Of a DNA stretch of 64,000 bases, positions 8,931-17,411 are shown in pieces (position 1 is the stretch's first letter; each line of letters begins with the position of its first letter). The notes beneath the pieces are model-generated. The model worked only from the letters and a program-made list of their open reading frames with translations, was not told the DNA's origin and did not search any database. Source of the stretch: Bauldia sp. Lineage in GTDB: Bacteria > Pseudomonadota > Alphaproteobacteria > Rhizobiales > Kaistiaceae. The stretch is from the NCBI GenBank assembly GCA_026126025.1, contig JAHCJZ010000003.1:1-64000 (forward strand), read 5' to 3'. The position numbers and the translations under genes are program-made.

Positions 8931-9683
8931 ATGATCCCTGACCGTCCAACCCGTGAACGCCTCGACCAGGCCCTCGTCAGCCGCGGCCTAGCCCGCAGCC
9001 GGGCGCAGGCGCGTGACGCGATCCTGCGCGGCCACGTCACCGTCGACGGCGCTGCCGCGCAGCGTCCGGCGATGATGGTCGAGGCAGCCGCGGCGGTCGC
9101 CGTCGACGATCCTTCGGCCGGCTATGTCTCGCGCGCGGCGCTCAAGCTGATCGCCGGACTCGATGCCTTCGGCTACGACCCGGCCGGGCGCGTCGCGCTC
9201 GACCTCGGCGCTTCCACCGGTGGCTTCACGCAAGTGCTGCTGGAGCGCGGGGCGGCGAGGGTGTTCGCGGTCGATGTCGGCCACGGCCAGCTCGCGCCGG
9301 CGTTGGCGGGCGACGCCCGAATCGTGGCGATGGAGGGCGTCAATGCGCGCGACCTGACGCCGGCGATGATCGCCGCGCCGGTCGATGCGGTCACGGCCGA
9401 CCTCAGCTTCATTTCGCTCCGCCTCGCGCTGCCGCCTGCACTGGAGCTCGCCCGGCCGGGCGCGTTCGCGGTCATTCTCGTCAAGCCGCAGTTCGAGGTC
9501 GGCCGCGACGGCCTGGGCAAGGGCGGCATCGTGCGCGACCCGGTGCTCGCCGAACGCGCCGCGACGGACGTCGCGGGCTGGGTGTCAGGCCAGCCGGGAT
9601 GGACAGTCGACGGGCTCATCCCCTCGCCGATTGCCGGCGGCGACGGCAACCGCGAATTCCTGCTCGGCGCCCGTCGTGGCTGA
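8931..9683 (+). CDS. tlyA: TlyA family RNA methyltransferase (S4-FtsJ)
   Basis: The 250-residue protein has an S4 RNA-binding domain at about residues 8-68 (RLDQALVSRGLARSRAQA) and an FtsJ-type Rossmann methyltransferase domain with ALDLGASTGGFTQ, followed by TADLSFISL and VKPQFEVGR. TlyA enzymes 2'-O-methylate cytidines of 16S and/or 23S rRNA; some homologues were first called haemolysins. The gene overlaps the next methyltransferase gene by 8 bases, so the two RNA-modifying enzymes are made together. Confidence 0.93.
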   Translation: MIPDRPTRERLDQALVSRGLARSRAQARDAILRGHVTVDGAAAQRPAMMVEAAAAVAVDDPSAGYVSRAALKLIAGLDAFGYDPAGRVALDLGASTGGFTQVLLERGAARVFAVDVGHGQLAPALAGDARIVAMEGVNARDLTPAMIAAPVDAVTADLSFISLRLALPPALELARPGAFAVILVKPQFEVGRDGLGKGGIVRDPVLAERAATDVAGWVSGQPGWTVDGLIPSPIAGGDGNREFLLGARRG

Positions 9684-10911
9684 GATCGTGCGCGCCCGCA
9701 TCGAGAGGCTCGCGCACAAGGGCGACGGCGTCGCGGTCGTGGACGGCCGTGAGCTATTCGTCCCGTTCACGCTGCCGGGCGAGGCGGTGGAGATCGCCGT
9801 CGACGGCGATACCGCCACGCTCGTGCGCGTGGTCGCGGCGAGCGCCGACCGCGCCGTGCCGGCCTGCCTGCACTTCACGGATTGCGGCGGATGCGTTGTT
9901 CAGCATCTCGCGACACCGGCCTATCTCGAATGGAAGCGCCTCCAGGTCGTCGAGGCGTTCGCGCAGCGCGGCATTGACGCCGCGGTCGAACCGACCGTGG
10001 CGATCGCGCCGGGTACGCGGCGGCGCGTCACCTTCGCCATCGTCCATGAAGCGGACGGACCGGTGCTCGGCTTCAGCCGGCGCGCCAGCCACGATGTGGT
10101 CGCAATCGCGGCCTGCCCGGTGGCGGTTCCGGCGATCGCGACGCGCCTCGGCCTGTTGCGGGCGCTGGCCGGCGCCGTGGTGCCGCGCGGGCGCAGCGCG
10201 CGCATGACGGTGGTCGCCGCCGACAACGGCCTCGACGTCGCCATCGACGCCGACCGGCCGCTGGGACGGGCGATCCGCGAGCGGCTCGCCGGGCTCTCCG
10301 CCGACCCCGCCCTCGCCCGGCTGTCGATCGACGGCGAGGCGGTGACCATGGCGTGGCGGCCGGAGATCGCGATCGGCAAGGCGAGCCTCCTCCCGGTGCC
10401 GGGCGGATTCCTCCAGGCCTCGGAGGAGGCCGAGGCGGCAATCGCCGGCCTCGTCGCGGCGGGTGTCGGCAAGACCAGGGGACCGGTCGCCGACCTCTTC
10501 TGCGGGATCGGCACGCTCAGCCTTCGCCTCGCGGCGAGCGCACCCGTCACCGCGGTGGATGGCGACGGCGGGCTTCTTACCGCGCTGACCGAGTCGGCGA
10601 AGCGGGCGCAGGGATTGAAGCCGATCGCCACGCGGGTGCGCGACCTCTTCCGCAACCCGATGGCGCCGGCCGAGCTGAAGCCGTTCGCAACCGTGGTGTT
10701 CGACCCGCCCCGCGCCGGAGCGAAGGCGCAGGCCGAGGCGCTGGCGAAGTCAGCCGTGCCGCGCGTCGTCGCGGTGTCCTGCAATCCGGCGACGCTGGCG
10801 CGCGACGCCCGCATCCTCATCGACGGCGGCTACCGGCTGGAGCGCGTCACGCCGGTCGACCAGTTCCTCTGGTCGGCCCATGTCGAAGCGGTGGCGGTGT
10901 TCAGCCACTAA
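9676..10911 (+). CDS. Class I SAM-dependent RNA (uracil-5-) methyltransferase, TrmA/RumA family
   Basis: The 411-residue protein carries an N-terminal TRAM-like part (IERLAHKGDGVAV), a likely 4Fe-4S site (C-x5-C-x2-C in CLHFTDCGGC, with a fourth Cys in AACPVA), a methyltransferase domain with DLFCGIGTLSLRLA and the DPPRAGAK motif, and the catalytic cysteine in SCNPATLARDA. It should make 5-methyluridine in rRNA or tRNA. I start it at the GTG at 9676, inside the end of tlyA; a GTG at 9688 is also possible. The following gap holds a large palindromic repeat. Confidence 0.9.
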   Translation: MAEIVRARIERLAHKGDGVAVVDGRELFVPFTLPGEAVEIAVDGDTATLVRVVAASADRAVPACLHFTDCGGCVVQHLATPAYLEWKRLQVVEAFAQRGIDAAVEPTVAIAPGTRRRVTFAIVHEADGPVLGFSRRASHDVVAIAACPVAVPAIATRLGLLRALAGAVVPRGRSARMTVVAADNGLDVAIDADRPLGRAIRERLAGLSADPALARLSIDGEAVTMAWRPEIAIGKASLLPVPGGFLQASEEAEAAIAGLVAAGVGKTRGPVADLFCGIGTLSLRLAASAPVTAVDGDGGLLTALTESAKRAQGLKPIATRVRDLFRNPMAPAELKPFATVVFDPPRAGAKAQAEALAKSAVPRVVAVSCNPATLARDARILIDGGYRLERVTPVDQFLWSAHVEAVAVFSH

Positions 10912-10973
10912 ACCCTATGGCGGCGGACCGCTTCCCTTGAAGAAGCCGGCGTTGAGAGGTCTCAAGCGCAGCT

Positions 10974-11120
10974 CTTCAACCCTCCCCTTGCGGGAGGGTC
11001 GAAACCGCGAAGCGGTTTCGGGGAGGGGTGCTGACGCGAAGGCTGGGCCTCTGCCGAAGCTCAGCACCCCCTCCCGAACCGGCTGCGCCGGTTCGACCTC
11101 CCCGCAAGGGGGAGGTTGAA
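10974..11120. repeat. Large palindromic intergenic repeat, family A (complete copy)
   Basis: Left arm 10974-11034 and right arm 11061-11120 are inverted near-copies that begin and end with CTTCAAC/GTTGAA-type edges and the CCCCTTGCGGGAGG core. Within each arm is a second-order palindrome (for example AAACCGCGAAGCGGTTT at 11002-11018). It is the intact counterpart of the element at the left window edge. It fills the 241-base space between two convergent genes, where its hairpin could also serve as a two-way terminator. Confidence 0.8.
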
Positions 11121-11152
11121 AAAGACAGTGCGCGAGCCTGCGCGATCCGCCG

Positions 11153-12256
11153 CTAGAGCGGCTCCGTCGCTTCGATGGCGATGCCGAAGCCCTCGAGGCC
11201 GACATAGCGGCGGGGCTTGGTGGAGAGGAGGCGGATCGAGCGGACGCCGAGGTCGCGGAGGATCTGCGCGCCGAGGCCGATCTCGCGCCATTCGTCGGCG
11301 CGGCGCTCGGCGGATTCGTGATGGTCGGTGCCTTCGGCCTCGATGAGGTCGCGTGCCCGCGCGCCGCTGCGGGCGACGCCGACCGCGCCCTCGCGGAGGT
11401 AGATGACGACGCCGCGGGTCGCGAGGCGCGGCAGGGTTCCCGCCAACGGGTCCTTCCCCGCGAACACGTCGCGCACGACGTCCTCGCGGTGGATGCGCAC
11501 GGGCACCGCCAGGCCGTCCCCGAGGTCGCCGAAGACCACGGCGAGATGCTGCCAAGGGTCGAGCTGGGTGGCGTAGGTGATCATCCGCGCCGGGCCGGCG
11601 GAGGTCGCGACCTCCTGCTCCGCGACGCGCTCGACCAGCTTCTCGCGGCGCTGGCGGAAGGCGATGATGTCGGCGACCGACACGACCTGCAGCCCGTGCC
11701 CGGCGGCGAACGCCGCGACCTGCGCGCCGCGCTTCACGGTGCCGTCCTCGTTCATCAGCTCGCAGATCACGCCGACCGGGGCGAGGCCGGCCATGCGGCA
11801 GAGATCGACCGCCGCCTCGGTATGGCCGGAGCGGACGAGGACCCCGCCCTCGCGCGCGACCAGCGGGAAGATGTGCCCGGGCTTGACGAAATCCGCCGCG
11901 CCGGAATTGGAGTTGGCGAGGTTGCGCACGGTCGCGGTGCGGTCGTCGGCGGAAATGCCGGTCGTCGTGCCGTGGCGATAGTCGACCGACACGGTGAACG
12001 CGGTCGCGTGGGGATCGTCGTTCTTCTCGACCATCTGCGGCAGCTGCAGCCGCGCGGCGATGGCGGCGGTGATCGGCGCGCAGACGATGCCGCTGGTGTG
12101 GCGGAGGATGAAGGCGAGCTTCTCCGGCGTCGCGTGGACCGCGGCGAGGATCAGATCGCCCTCGTTCTCGCGATCGTCGTCGTCGACCACGACGATGATC
12201 TCGCCGCGGGCGAAAGCCGCCAGCGCCGCCTCGACGCGATCGGGTTGGGTGATCAT
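11153..12256 (-). CDS. ribB: 3,4-dihydroxy-2-butanone 4-phosphate synthase with degenerate GTP cyclohydrolase II-like tail
   Basis: The N-terminal half (about 1-205 of 367 residues) is RibB, which makes the four-carbon unit of riboflavin from ribulose 5-phosphate: DDDDRENEGDL, the GHTEAAVDL active-site block and CELMNEDGT are present. The C-terminal half aligns with GTP cyclohydrolase II (VRIHREDVVRDVFAG), but the three zinc-binding cysteines of that family (C-x10-C-x-C) are all missing, so that domain is unlikely to open GTP. A true RibA should exist elsewhere. It lies 19 bases after aroC, probably in one operon. Confidence 0.93.
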   Translation of the reverse strand: MITQPDRVEAALAAFARGEIIVVVDDDDRENEGDLILAAVHATPEKLAFILRHTSGIVCAPITAAIAARLQLPQMVEKNDDPHATAFTVSVDYRHGTTTGISADDRTATVRNLANSNSGAADFVKPGHIFPLVAREGGVLVRSGHTEAAVDLCRMAGLAPVGVICELMNEDGTVKRGAQVAAFAAGHGLQVVSVADIIAFRQRREKLVERVAEQEVATSAGPARMITYATQLDPWQHLAVVFGDLGDGLAVPVRIHREDVVRDVFAGKDPLAGTLPRLATRGVVIYLREGAVGVARSGARARDLIEAEGTDHHESAERRADEWREIGLGAQILRDLGVRSIRLLSTKPRRYVGLEGFGIAIEATEPL

Positions 12257-12275
12257 TTCGGGAATCCTGAAGCCG

Positions 12276-13367
12276 TCAGCCGACCTGGCCGCGATGGCGC
12301 AGATAATGGTCGGCCAGCACGCAGGCAAGCATCGCCTCGCCGATCGGCACCGCGCGGATGCCGACGCAGGGGTCGTGGCGGCCCTTGGTCGAGACATCGA
12401 CCTCCGCGCCGTTGCGGTCGATCGAGCGCCGCGCGGTCAGGATCGACGAGGTCGGCTTGACGGCGAAGCGCACCACGATCGGCTGGCCGCTGGAGATGCC
12501 GCCGAGGATGCCGCCGGCATTGTTGCTCAGGAATTCCGGCCGTCCGTCGGGGCCGCGGCGGATTTCGTCGGCGTTCTCCTCGCCGGAGAGCCCGGCCGCG
12601 GCGAAGCCGGCGCCGATCTCCACGCCCTTCACCGCGTTGATCGACATCATCGCGCCGGCAAGATCCTGGTCGAGCTTGCCGTAGATCGGCGCGCCCCAGC
12701 CCGCGGGAACGCCCTCCGCGACCACCTCGATCACCGCGCCAATCGACGAGCCAGCCTTGCGGATGCCGTCGAGATAGCTCTCCCACACCGGGACGATGCC
12801 GGCGTCGGGCGAGAAGAACGGGTTGTTGCCGACCTCGGCCCAGTCCCAGCGGCTGCGGTCGACGGCGTGCTGGCCGATGCGGATCAGCGCGCCGCGGATG
12901 GTGACGCCGGGGATGATCTTGCGGGCGATCGCGCCGGCGGCGACGCGCGCCGCGGTTTCCCGCGCAGAGGAACGCCCGCCGCCGCGATAATCGCGGATGC
13001 CGTATTTGGCGTCATAGGTGAAATCGGCGTGGCCGGGCCGGTAGCGGTCCCTGATCTCGGCATAGTCCTTCGAGCGCTGGTCGATATTCTCGATCATCAG
13101 CGCGATCGGCGTGCCGGTGGTGAGGTAGGTCCCTTCCTTCCCTTCCGCGGGCATGACGCCGGAGAGAATCTTCACCGCGTCGGGCTCGCGGCGCTGCGTC
13201 GTGAAGCGCGACTGGCCGGGCTTGCGGCGGTCGAGCCAGTGCTGGATTTCGGCCTCGCTGATCTCCACAAGCGGCGGGCAGCCATCGACGACGCAGCCGA
13301 GCGCGGGACCGTGGCTCTCGCCCCAGGTGGTGACGCGGAAGAGATGGCCGAAGGTGTTGTGGGACAT
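12276..13367 (-). CDS. aroC: Chorismate synthase
   Basis: The 363-residue enzyme converts 5-enolpyruvylshikimate 3-phosphate to chorismate with reduced FMN, the last common step to aromatic amino acids. Family signatures are [18 protein letters not shown] at the N-terminus, the [12 protein letters not shown]-type block ([20 protein letters not shown]), the [14 protein letters not shown] stretch and the C-terminal [18 protein letters not shown]. It is the first gene of an aroC-ribB unit, an order frequent in Hyphomicrobiales. Confidence 0.97.
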   Translation of the reverse strand: MSHNTFGHLFRVTTWGESHGPALGCVVDGCPPLVEISEAEIQHWLDRRKPGQSRFTTQRREPDAVKILSGVMPAEGKEGTYLTTGTPIALMIENIDQRSKDYAEIRDRYRPGHADFTYDAKYGIRDYRGGGRSSARETAARVAAGAIARKIIPGVTIRGALIRIGQHAVDRSRWDWAEVGNNPFFSPDAGIVPVWESYLDGIRKAGSSIGAVIEVVAEGVPAGWGAPIYGKLDQDLAGAMMSINAVKGVEIGAGFAAAGLSGEENADEIRRGPDGRPEFLSNNAGGILGGISSGQPIVVRFAVKPTSSILTARRSIDRNGAEVDVSTKGRHDPCVGIRAVPIGEAMLACVLADHYLRHRGQVG

Positions 13368-13517
13368 GGGATTCCCGCCGAGCCGGAGGCTGGTTCTTAC
13401 GGGAGCGGCCGGAGCCGGTCAAACAAGCGGAACGGTCTGCGAGCCGCCGCGTTGAACGACATCCGCCGGGCGCAACAACCCGCTGAACCATCCCGGCTGC
13501 GCGAGAGGAGATTCCCC

Positions 13518-14012
13518 ATGCACACCATGCAGCACCTGTTCCACGAGACGCTGCAGGACGTCTATTATGCCGAGAAGCAGCTGGTGAAGACGCTGAAGAA
13601 GCTGTCGAAGACGGCGACCGCGCCGGAGCTGCAGACCGCGTTCGCCGACCACATGGCGGAGACGGAGACCCATGTCGAGCGCCTGGAGACGGTGTTCGAG
13701 CTGATCGGCGAGAAGCCGCGGGCGAAGAAGTGCCCGGCGATCATCGGCATCATCGAGGAAGGCGACGAGGTCGCGGCCGAGGCGGAGGATCCGGCGGTGC
13801 GCGACGTCGGCATCATCGCGGCGGCGCAGGCCGCGGAGCACTACGAGATCGCCCGCTACGGCACGCTCTGCGAATGGGCCAAGACCCTCGGCTACACCGA
13901 AGCGAAGGAAATCCTCGGGCAGACGCTGGAGGAAGAGAAGAACGCCGACATGCTGCTGACGCAGATCGCCGAAGGCGGCGTGAACCAGGCCGGCGAGCGC
14001 GTCGCCGCTTAG
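13518..14012 (+). CDS. YciE/YciF-type ferritin-like DUF892 protein
   Basis: The 164-residue protein is a four-helix bundle of the DUF892 family (HETLQDVYYAEKQLVKTLKKL at the N-terminus, HMAETETHVERLE, AAEHYEIARYGTL, and TLEEEKNADMLL). These have the E...ExxH spacing of ferritin-like di-metal proteins and are linked to stress resistance, but their reaction is unsettled. The ATG at 13518 has a GAGAGGAG site just upstream. The gene stands alone on the plus strand between aroC and the fabI unit. Low cysteine content and high charge fit a cytoplasmic protein. Confidence 0.88.
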   Translation: MHTMQHLFHETLQDVYYAEKQLVKTLKKLSKTATAPELQTAFADHMAETETHVERLETVFELIGEKPRAKKCPAIIGIIEEGDEVAAEAEDPAVRDVGIIAAAQAAEHYEIARYGTLCEWAKTLGYTEAKEILGQTLEEEKNADMLLTQIAEGGVNQAGERVAA

Positions 14013-14027
14013 CCAAGGCGGCACCGG

Positions 14028-14615
14028 TCAGAGCCATTCGGCCCGGCCGGCACTGTAGATGAGCACGCGATCCTGGGGAGCTTCCAGCATCGGGACCTCC
14101 CTGGGAGCGACGTTTCGCAGCCGCCCTTCGACGACGCGGCCGACCGCGCCGTGCGACACGGCGACCGTGTCCTGTGCGAGGCCGCCGAGCCAGCGGTCGA
14201 TCCGGCTTGCCAGCATCGCGTAGCTCTCGCCGCCGGGCGGGACGAAGCCCCATTTGTCGGCGGCGCGGCGCGCGACCGCGTCGCCGCCCTTCGCGGCGAG
14301 CTCGGCCAGCGTGAAGCCTTCCCACGCGCCGAAGGTGATCTCCAGCAGCTCGGGCTCCACGTCGTAGCCCGTGGGGTCGAAGCCCATCGCGGCGCGCAGG
14401 ATTTCCATGGTCTCGCGCGCCCGCATCAGCGGACTCGCCACGAACGCGAAGTCGGCGATCGCGGGAACCGCGCGCGCGAGGGCTTCGCCGTTGCGGCGTG
14501 CCTGCGCCCGGCCACGCTCGTTGAGCGGAATGTCCTGCTGGCCCTGGAGCCGCGCCTCGACGTTCCAGTCCGTCTCGCCATGGCGGACGAAAACGAGGAC
14601 CGGAGCATCCGCCAT
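14028..14615 (-). CDS. Histidine phosphatase family protein (phosphoglycerate mutase-like)
   Basis: A 195-residue member of the histidine phosphatase superfamily: VRHGETDWN (catalytic RHG), the NERGRAQA segment, SPLMRARETME and the second histidine in VAVSHGAVGR. Whether it acts on phosphoglycerate or is a broad phosphatase cannot be told. It follows fabI by 9 bases and is probably co-transcribed with it. In relatives it is often listed as gpmB. Confidence 0.88.
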   Translation of the reverse strand: MADAPVLVFVRHGETDWNVEARLQGQQDIPLNERGRAQARRNGEALARAVPAIADFAFVASPLMRARETMEILRAAMGFDPTGYDVEPELLEITFGAWEGFTLAELAAKGGDAVARRAADKWGFVPPGGESYAMLASRIDRWLGGLAQDTVAVSHGAVGRVVEGRLRNVAPREVPMLEAPQDRVLIYSAGRAEWL

Positions 14616-14624
14616 AGCGCGGCG

Positions 14625-15443
14625 CTAGTCGCTCGCGAGGCCGATGTCGGGAGCGTCCGGGTTCTTCATGCCGACGATATGGTAGCCGGAATCGACGTGA
14701 TGGACCTCGCCCGTCACGGCGCGTGACAGGTCGGAGAGGAAATAGGTCGCCGCGGCGCCGACTTCCTCGATCGTCACGGTCTTGCGGAGCGGCGCGTTGT
14801 GCTCGCTCCATTTGAGGATGTAGCGGAAGTCGGAGATGCCCGACGCCGCGAGCGTCCTCACCGGACCGGCGGAGATCGCGTTGACGCGGATGCCGGCCGG
14901 ACCGAGATCGGCCGCGAGATAGCGCACGCTCGCCTCGAGCGCCGCCTTGGCGACGCCCATGACGTTGTAATGCGGCATCCATTTCTCGGCGCCGTAGTAG
15001 GTCAGCGTGAGCACCGAGCCGCCCGCGGTCATCAGCTTCTCGGCGCGCTGCAGCACCGAGACCAGCGAGTAGCAGGAGATGGCGAGAGCGGTGTTGAAGT
15101 TGCCCGGGCTGGTGTCGAGGTAGCGCCCGGCCAGCTCGTCCTTGTCGGAGAACGCAATGGCGTGGACGAGGAAATCGAGCCGCCCCCACGCCTCGGTCAG
15201 CCTGGCGAAGACCGCGTCGAGCGTCGCGGGATCGGTCACGTCGCAATGGCCGGCGACCAGCGCGCCGATCTCCGCCGCCAGGGGCTCGACCCGCTTCTTC
15301 AGCGCGTCGCCCTGGTAGGTCAGCGCCAATTCCGCGCCCTGGTCGTGACAGGCCTTGGCGATTCCCCAGGCGATGGAGCGGTTGTTGGCGACGCCGAGAA
15401 CGAGGCCGCGCTTGCCGCGCATGAAGCCGCCTGCATCCGCCAT
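14625..15443 (-). CDS. fabI: Enoyl-[acyl-carrier-protein] reductase, FabI type
   Basis: This 272-residue NADH-dependent reductase completes each cycle of fatty-acid elongation. The N-terminal GVANNRSIAWGIA nucleotide site, the catalytic Tyr/Lys region (YYGAEKWMPHYNVMGVAKAALE, i.e. Y-x6-K within it) and the SAGPVRTLAASGI substrate loop are all present. I use the ATG at 15443; the frame is open upstream to 15521 but those residues do not match the family. It heads a two-gene unit with the histidine phosphatase. Confidence 0.96.
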   Translation of the reverse strand: MADAGGFMRGKRGLVLGVANNRSIAWGIAKACHDQGAELALTYQGDALKKRVEPLAAEIGALVAGHCDVTDPATLDAVFARLTEAWGRLDFLVHAIAFSDKDELAGRYLDTSPGNFNTALAISCYSLVSVLQRAEKLMTAGGSVLTLTYYGAEKWMPHYNVMGVAKAALEASVRYLAADLGPAGIRVNAISAGPVRTLAASGISDFRYILKWSEHNAPLRKTVTIEEVGAAATYFLSDLSRAVTGEVHHVDSGYHIVGMKNPDAPDIGLASD

Positions 15444-15624
15444 TTTCAGCCATCCTGTCCGGGGTGTCGCGCCGCGGGCGCGGGCGCCTCTATTGCACGA
15501 CCCGGCCGTGCGCTCAAGCAAGCGGCGCGCCGACTCTTTTTCGCGGCCGGCGGAATAAGCAGCGACCGGCCGGCATCTAACTCAACGGAGCGGGCAACCC
15601 GCTTCCGCAACAGAGGAGGTACGC

Positions 15625-16035
15625 ATGCTGTCTCGTACAATCGGCGCCGTCGCCGCCGCCGTCATCGCCATCGGCGCCGTCACGGCCGTTGCGACCGCGC
15701 AGTCCCCCGACGGACCCGCAATGGTGATGGAAACCGATCTCGGCCCGATCCTGGTCGGCCCGAACGGGATGACGCTCTACTCGTTCGACAATGACGACGA
15801 GAACGTCTCCAACTGCTACGGCGGCTGCGCCACCAACTGGCCGCCCTTCTATGTCGAGGAAGGCGCCGTCGCCGAGGGCGACTGGACGATCGTCGAGCGC
15901 ACCGACGACAACGCGATGTGGGCCTACAAGGGCATGCCGCTCTATTACTGGATCAACGACACCGCGCCGGGCGACACCACCGGCGACGGCGTCGGCGGCG
16001 TCTGGCATGTGGTGGTCGTCGAAGACGCGATGTAA
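15625..16035 (+). CDS. Secreted COG4315 repeat protein (PF03640-like)
   Basis: The 136-residue protein has a signal peptide (about 1-25, cleavage after VATA) and two copies of the short repeat typical of this family: MTLYSFDND...CYGGCATNWPP and MPLYYWINDTAPGDTTGDGVGGVWHVV. The conserved Tyr-x-(aromatic)-x-x-Asp motifs are clear. There is no lipobox, so it is probably free in the periplasm. Its function is unknown. It lies immediately upstream of an ECF sigma/anti-sigma pair, which suggests, but does not prove, that it belongs to the same stress response. Confidence 0.85.
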   Translation: MLSRTIGAVAAAVIAIGAVTAVATAQSPDGPAMVMETDLGPILVGPNGMTLYSFDNDDENVSNCYGGCATNWPPFYVEEGAVAEGDWTIVERTDDNAMWAYKGMPLYYWINDTAPGDTTGDGVGGVWHVVVVEDAM

Positions 16036-16053
16036 ACCGCGCTGACACGCTTC

Positions 16054-16084
16054 GGATGGCGGCGACGCTTCGCCGCCGCCATCC
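16054..16084 (+). terminator. Strong stem-loop between secreted protein and sigma factor
   Basis: An 11-base perfect stem, GGATGGCGGCG with CGCCGCCATCC, has a 9-base loop. It begins 18 bases after the stop of the COG4315 gene and ends 22 bases before the sigma factor ATG. It has no T tract. It may end the upstream transcript or tune expression of the sigma factor. Confidence 0.55.
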
Positions 16085-16106
16085 AGAGGGGGGACACCGG
16101 CGCCGC

Positions 16107-16595
16107 ATGGCGATCAACCGGCACGAGATGGAGCGCCTGATCCCGTCGCTGCGGCGGTTCGCCCGCGGCCTCACGGGAGACGCGCAGGCTGCCGACGACC
16201 TCGTGCAGGACGCGCTGTGGCGGGCGCTGCGGAAGGAACGCCAGTTCCGCGGCGACAACCTTGCCGCATGGCTCTTTGCCATCCTCGCCAATGGCGCGCG
16301 GGCGGAGGTGCGGTCGCGGCGGCGGCAGCCCACGGTCGGCCCCCTCATCGACACCGCGGATGGCGGAACCGACCCCGCCAGCCGCATCGGGATTCTGTCC
16401 GCCCTCGCCTCGCTGGAGGCCGAGCATCGGGAGGTATTGCTGCTGACCGCGGTTGAAGGCTTCACCTATCGCGAGACCGCCGAGATCGTTGGCGTCCCGA
16501 TCGGAACGATCATGTCCCGGCTCGCCCGTGCGCGGGACGAGCTCGCGCGGCGCCTCGACGGCGCGCCGATCGTCCCGGTGAGGAGGGTCAAGTGA
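16107..16595 (+). CDS. RNA polymerase ECF-type sigma factor
   Basis: The 162-residue protein has sigma region 2 (RFARGLTGDAQAADDLVQDALWRALR ... FRGDNLAAWLFAI, about residues 12-62) and region 4 with a helix-turn-helix (LASLEAEHREVLLL ... GFTYRETAEIVGVPIGTIMSRLARARDEL, about 95-150). No extra C-terminal domain is present. The gene overlaps the anti-sigma gene by 4 bases (GTGA), the usual arrangement for an extracytoplasmic-function pair. The start at 16107 follows a run of G at a rather long distance. Confidence 0.93.
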   Translation: MAINRHEMERLIPSLRRFARGLTGDAQAADDLVQDALWRALRKERQFRGDNLAAWLFAILANGARAEVRSRRRQPTVGPLIDTADGGTDPASRIGILSALASLEAEHREVLLLTAVEGFTYRETAEIVGVPIGTIMSRLARARDELARRLDGAPIVPVRRVK

Positions 16596-17353
16596 GCGAA
16601 GCGCTGGGCCGTCCGGTCACCGAGGAGGATCTCGTCGCGCTTGCCGACGACCGTCTCGACGCCGCGCGGAGCGCGGAGGTGGAGGCGTGGCTCGGCGAGA
16701 ACCCGTCGGAACGCGACCGTGTCGCCGGCTGGCGGCGCCAGAGCGCGATGCTGCGCGGCGCGCTCGACCCGGTCGCGGCCGAGCCCGCGCCGCCCGCCCT
16801 CGTCGCCGCGCTGACACCGCCGCCCCGCTCCCGCTGGCAATGGCCGTCGATCGCCGCGGTGGCGGCGGGGATCGTCGGCGGCGTCTTCGCCGGCTGGATG
16901 ATCTGGGGATCGGCGGTGCCGCTCCAGGCGCGGGAGATGGTCGCCATCGGCCTTTCCGCGCACCAGGTCTACATCCAGGAGGTGCGGCATCCGGTCGAGG
17001 TGACGGTCGCCGAGGCCGACCACCTGACGAGCTGGCTCTCCAACCGGATCGACACCGAAGTCGCGCCGCCGGACCTGACGGCGGCGGGGCTGGCGCTGCT
17101 CGGTGGCCGCGTCGTGCCGGAGAATGGCTGGCCGGCGGCGCTGCTGATGTACGAGAACGCGGCGGGCGAGCGCTTCACGCTGCTGATCGTCCACTATCGC
17201 GAGGCAGCGAACACGGCGTTCCGCTACACGACGCAGCGCGACTTCGGCGCGGTGTGGTGGATGGACGGCGAAGTCGGCTACGTCTTCAGCGGCCCCGACG
17301 ACCGGGCGCGGCTTCTCGACCTGTCGCGATCGATCTACGACCAGGTCAGCTGA
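16592..17353 (+). CDS. Membrane-bound anti-sigma factor
   Basis: This 253-residue protein begins with a small cytoplasmic domain (EEDLVALADDRLDAARSAEVEAWLGENP) like that of FecR/RsiW-type anti-sigma factors. One transmembrane segment lies at about 84-106 (SIAAVAAGIVGGVFAGWMIWG). The periplasmic part (about 107-253) carries a HQVYIQEVRHPVEV stretch and ends with SRSIYDQVS. I see no HxxxCxxC zinc motif, so it is not a ZAS-type factor. It starts at the GTG overlapping the sigma-factor stop and should hold that sigma at the membrane until a signal arrives. Confidence 0.85.
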   Translation: MSEALGRPVTEEDLVALADDRLDAARSAEVEAWLGENPSERDRVAGWRRQSAMLRGALDPVAAEPAPPALVAALTPPPRSRWQWPSIAAVAAGIVGGVFAGWMIWGSAVPLQAREMVAIGLSAHQVYIQEVRHPVEVTVAEADHLTSWLSNRIDTEVAPPDLTAAGLALLGGRVVPENGWPAALLMYENAAGERFTLLIVHYREAANTAFRYTTQRDFGAVWWMDGEVGYVFSGPDDRARLLDLSRSIYDQVS

Positions 17354-17411
17354 CCTCCGGGATTCTCCTCCCTCGACGCCGGGCGGCGGCGTCCAGTACG
17401 GTCCCGCCGCC

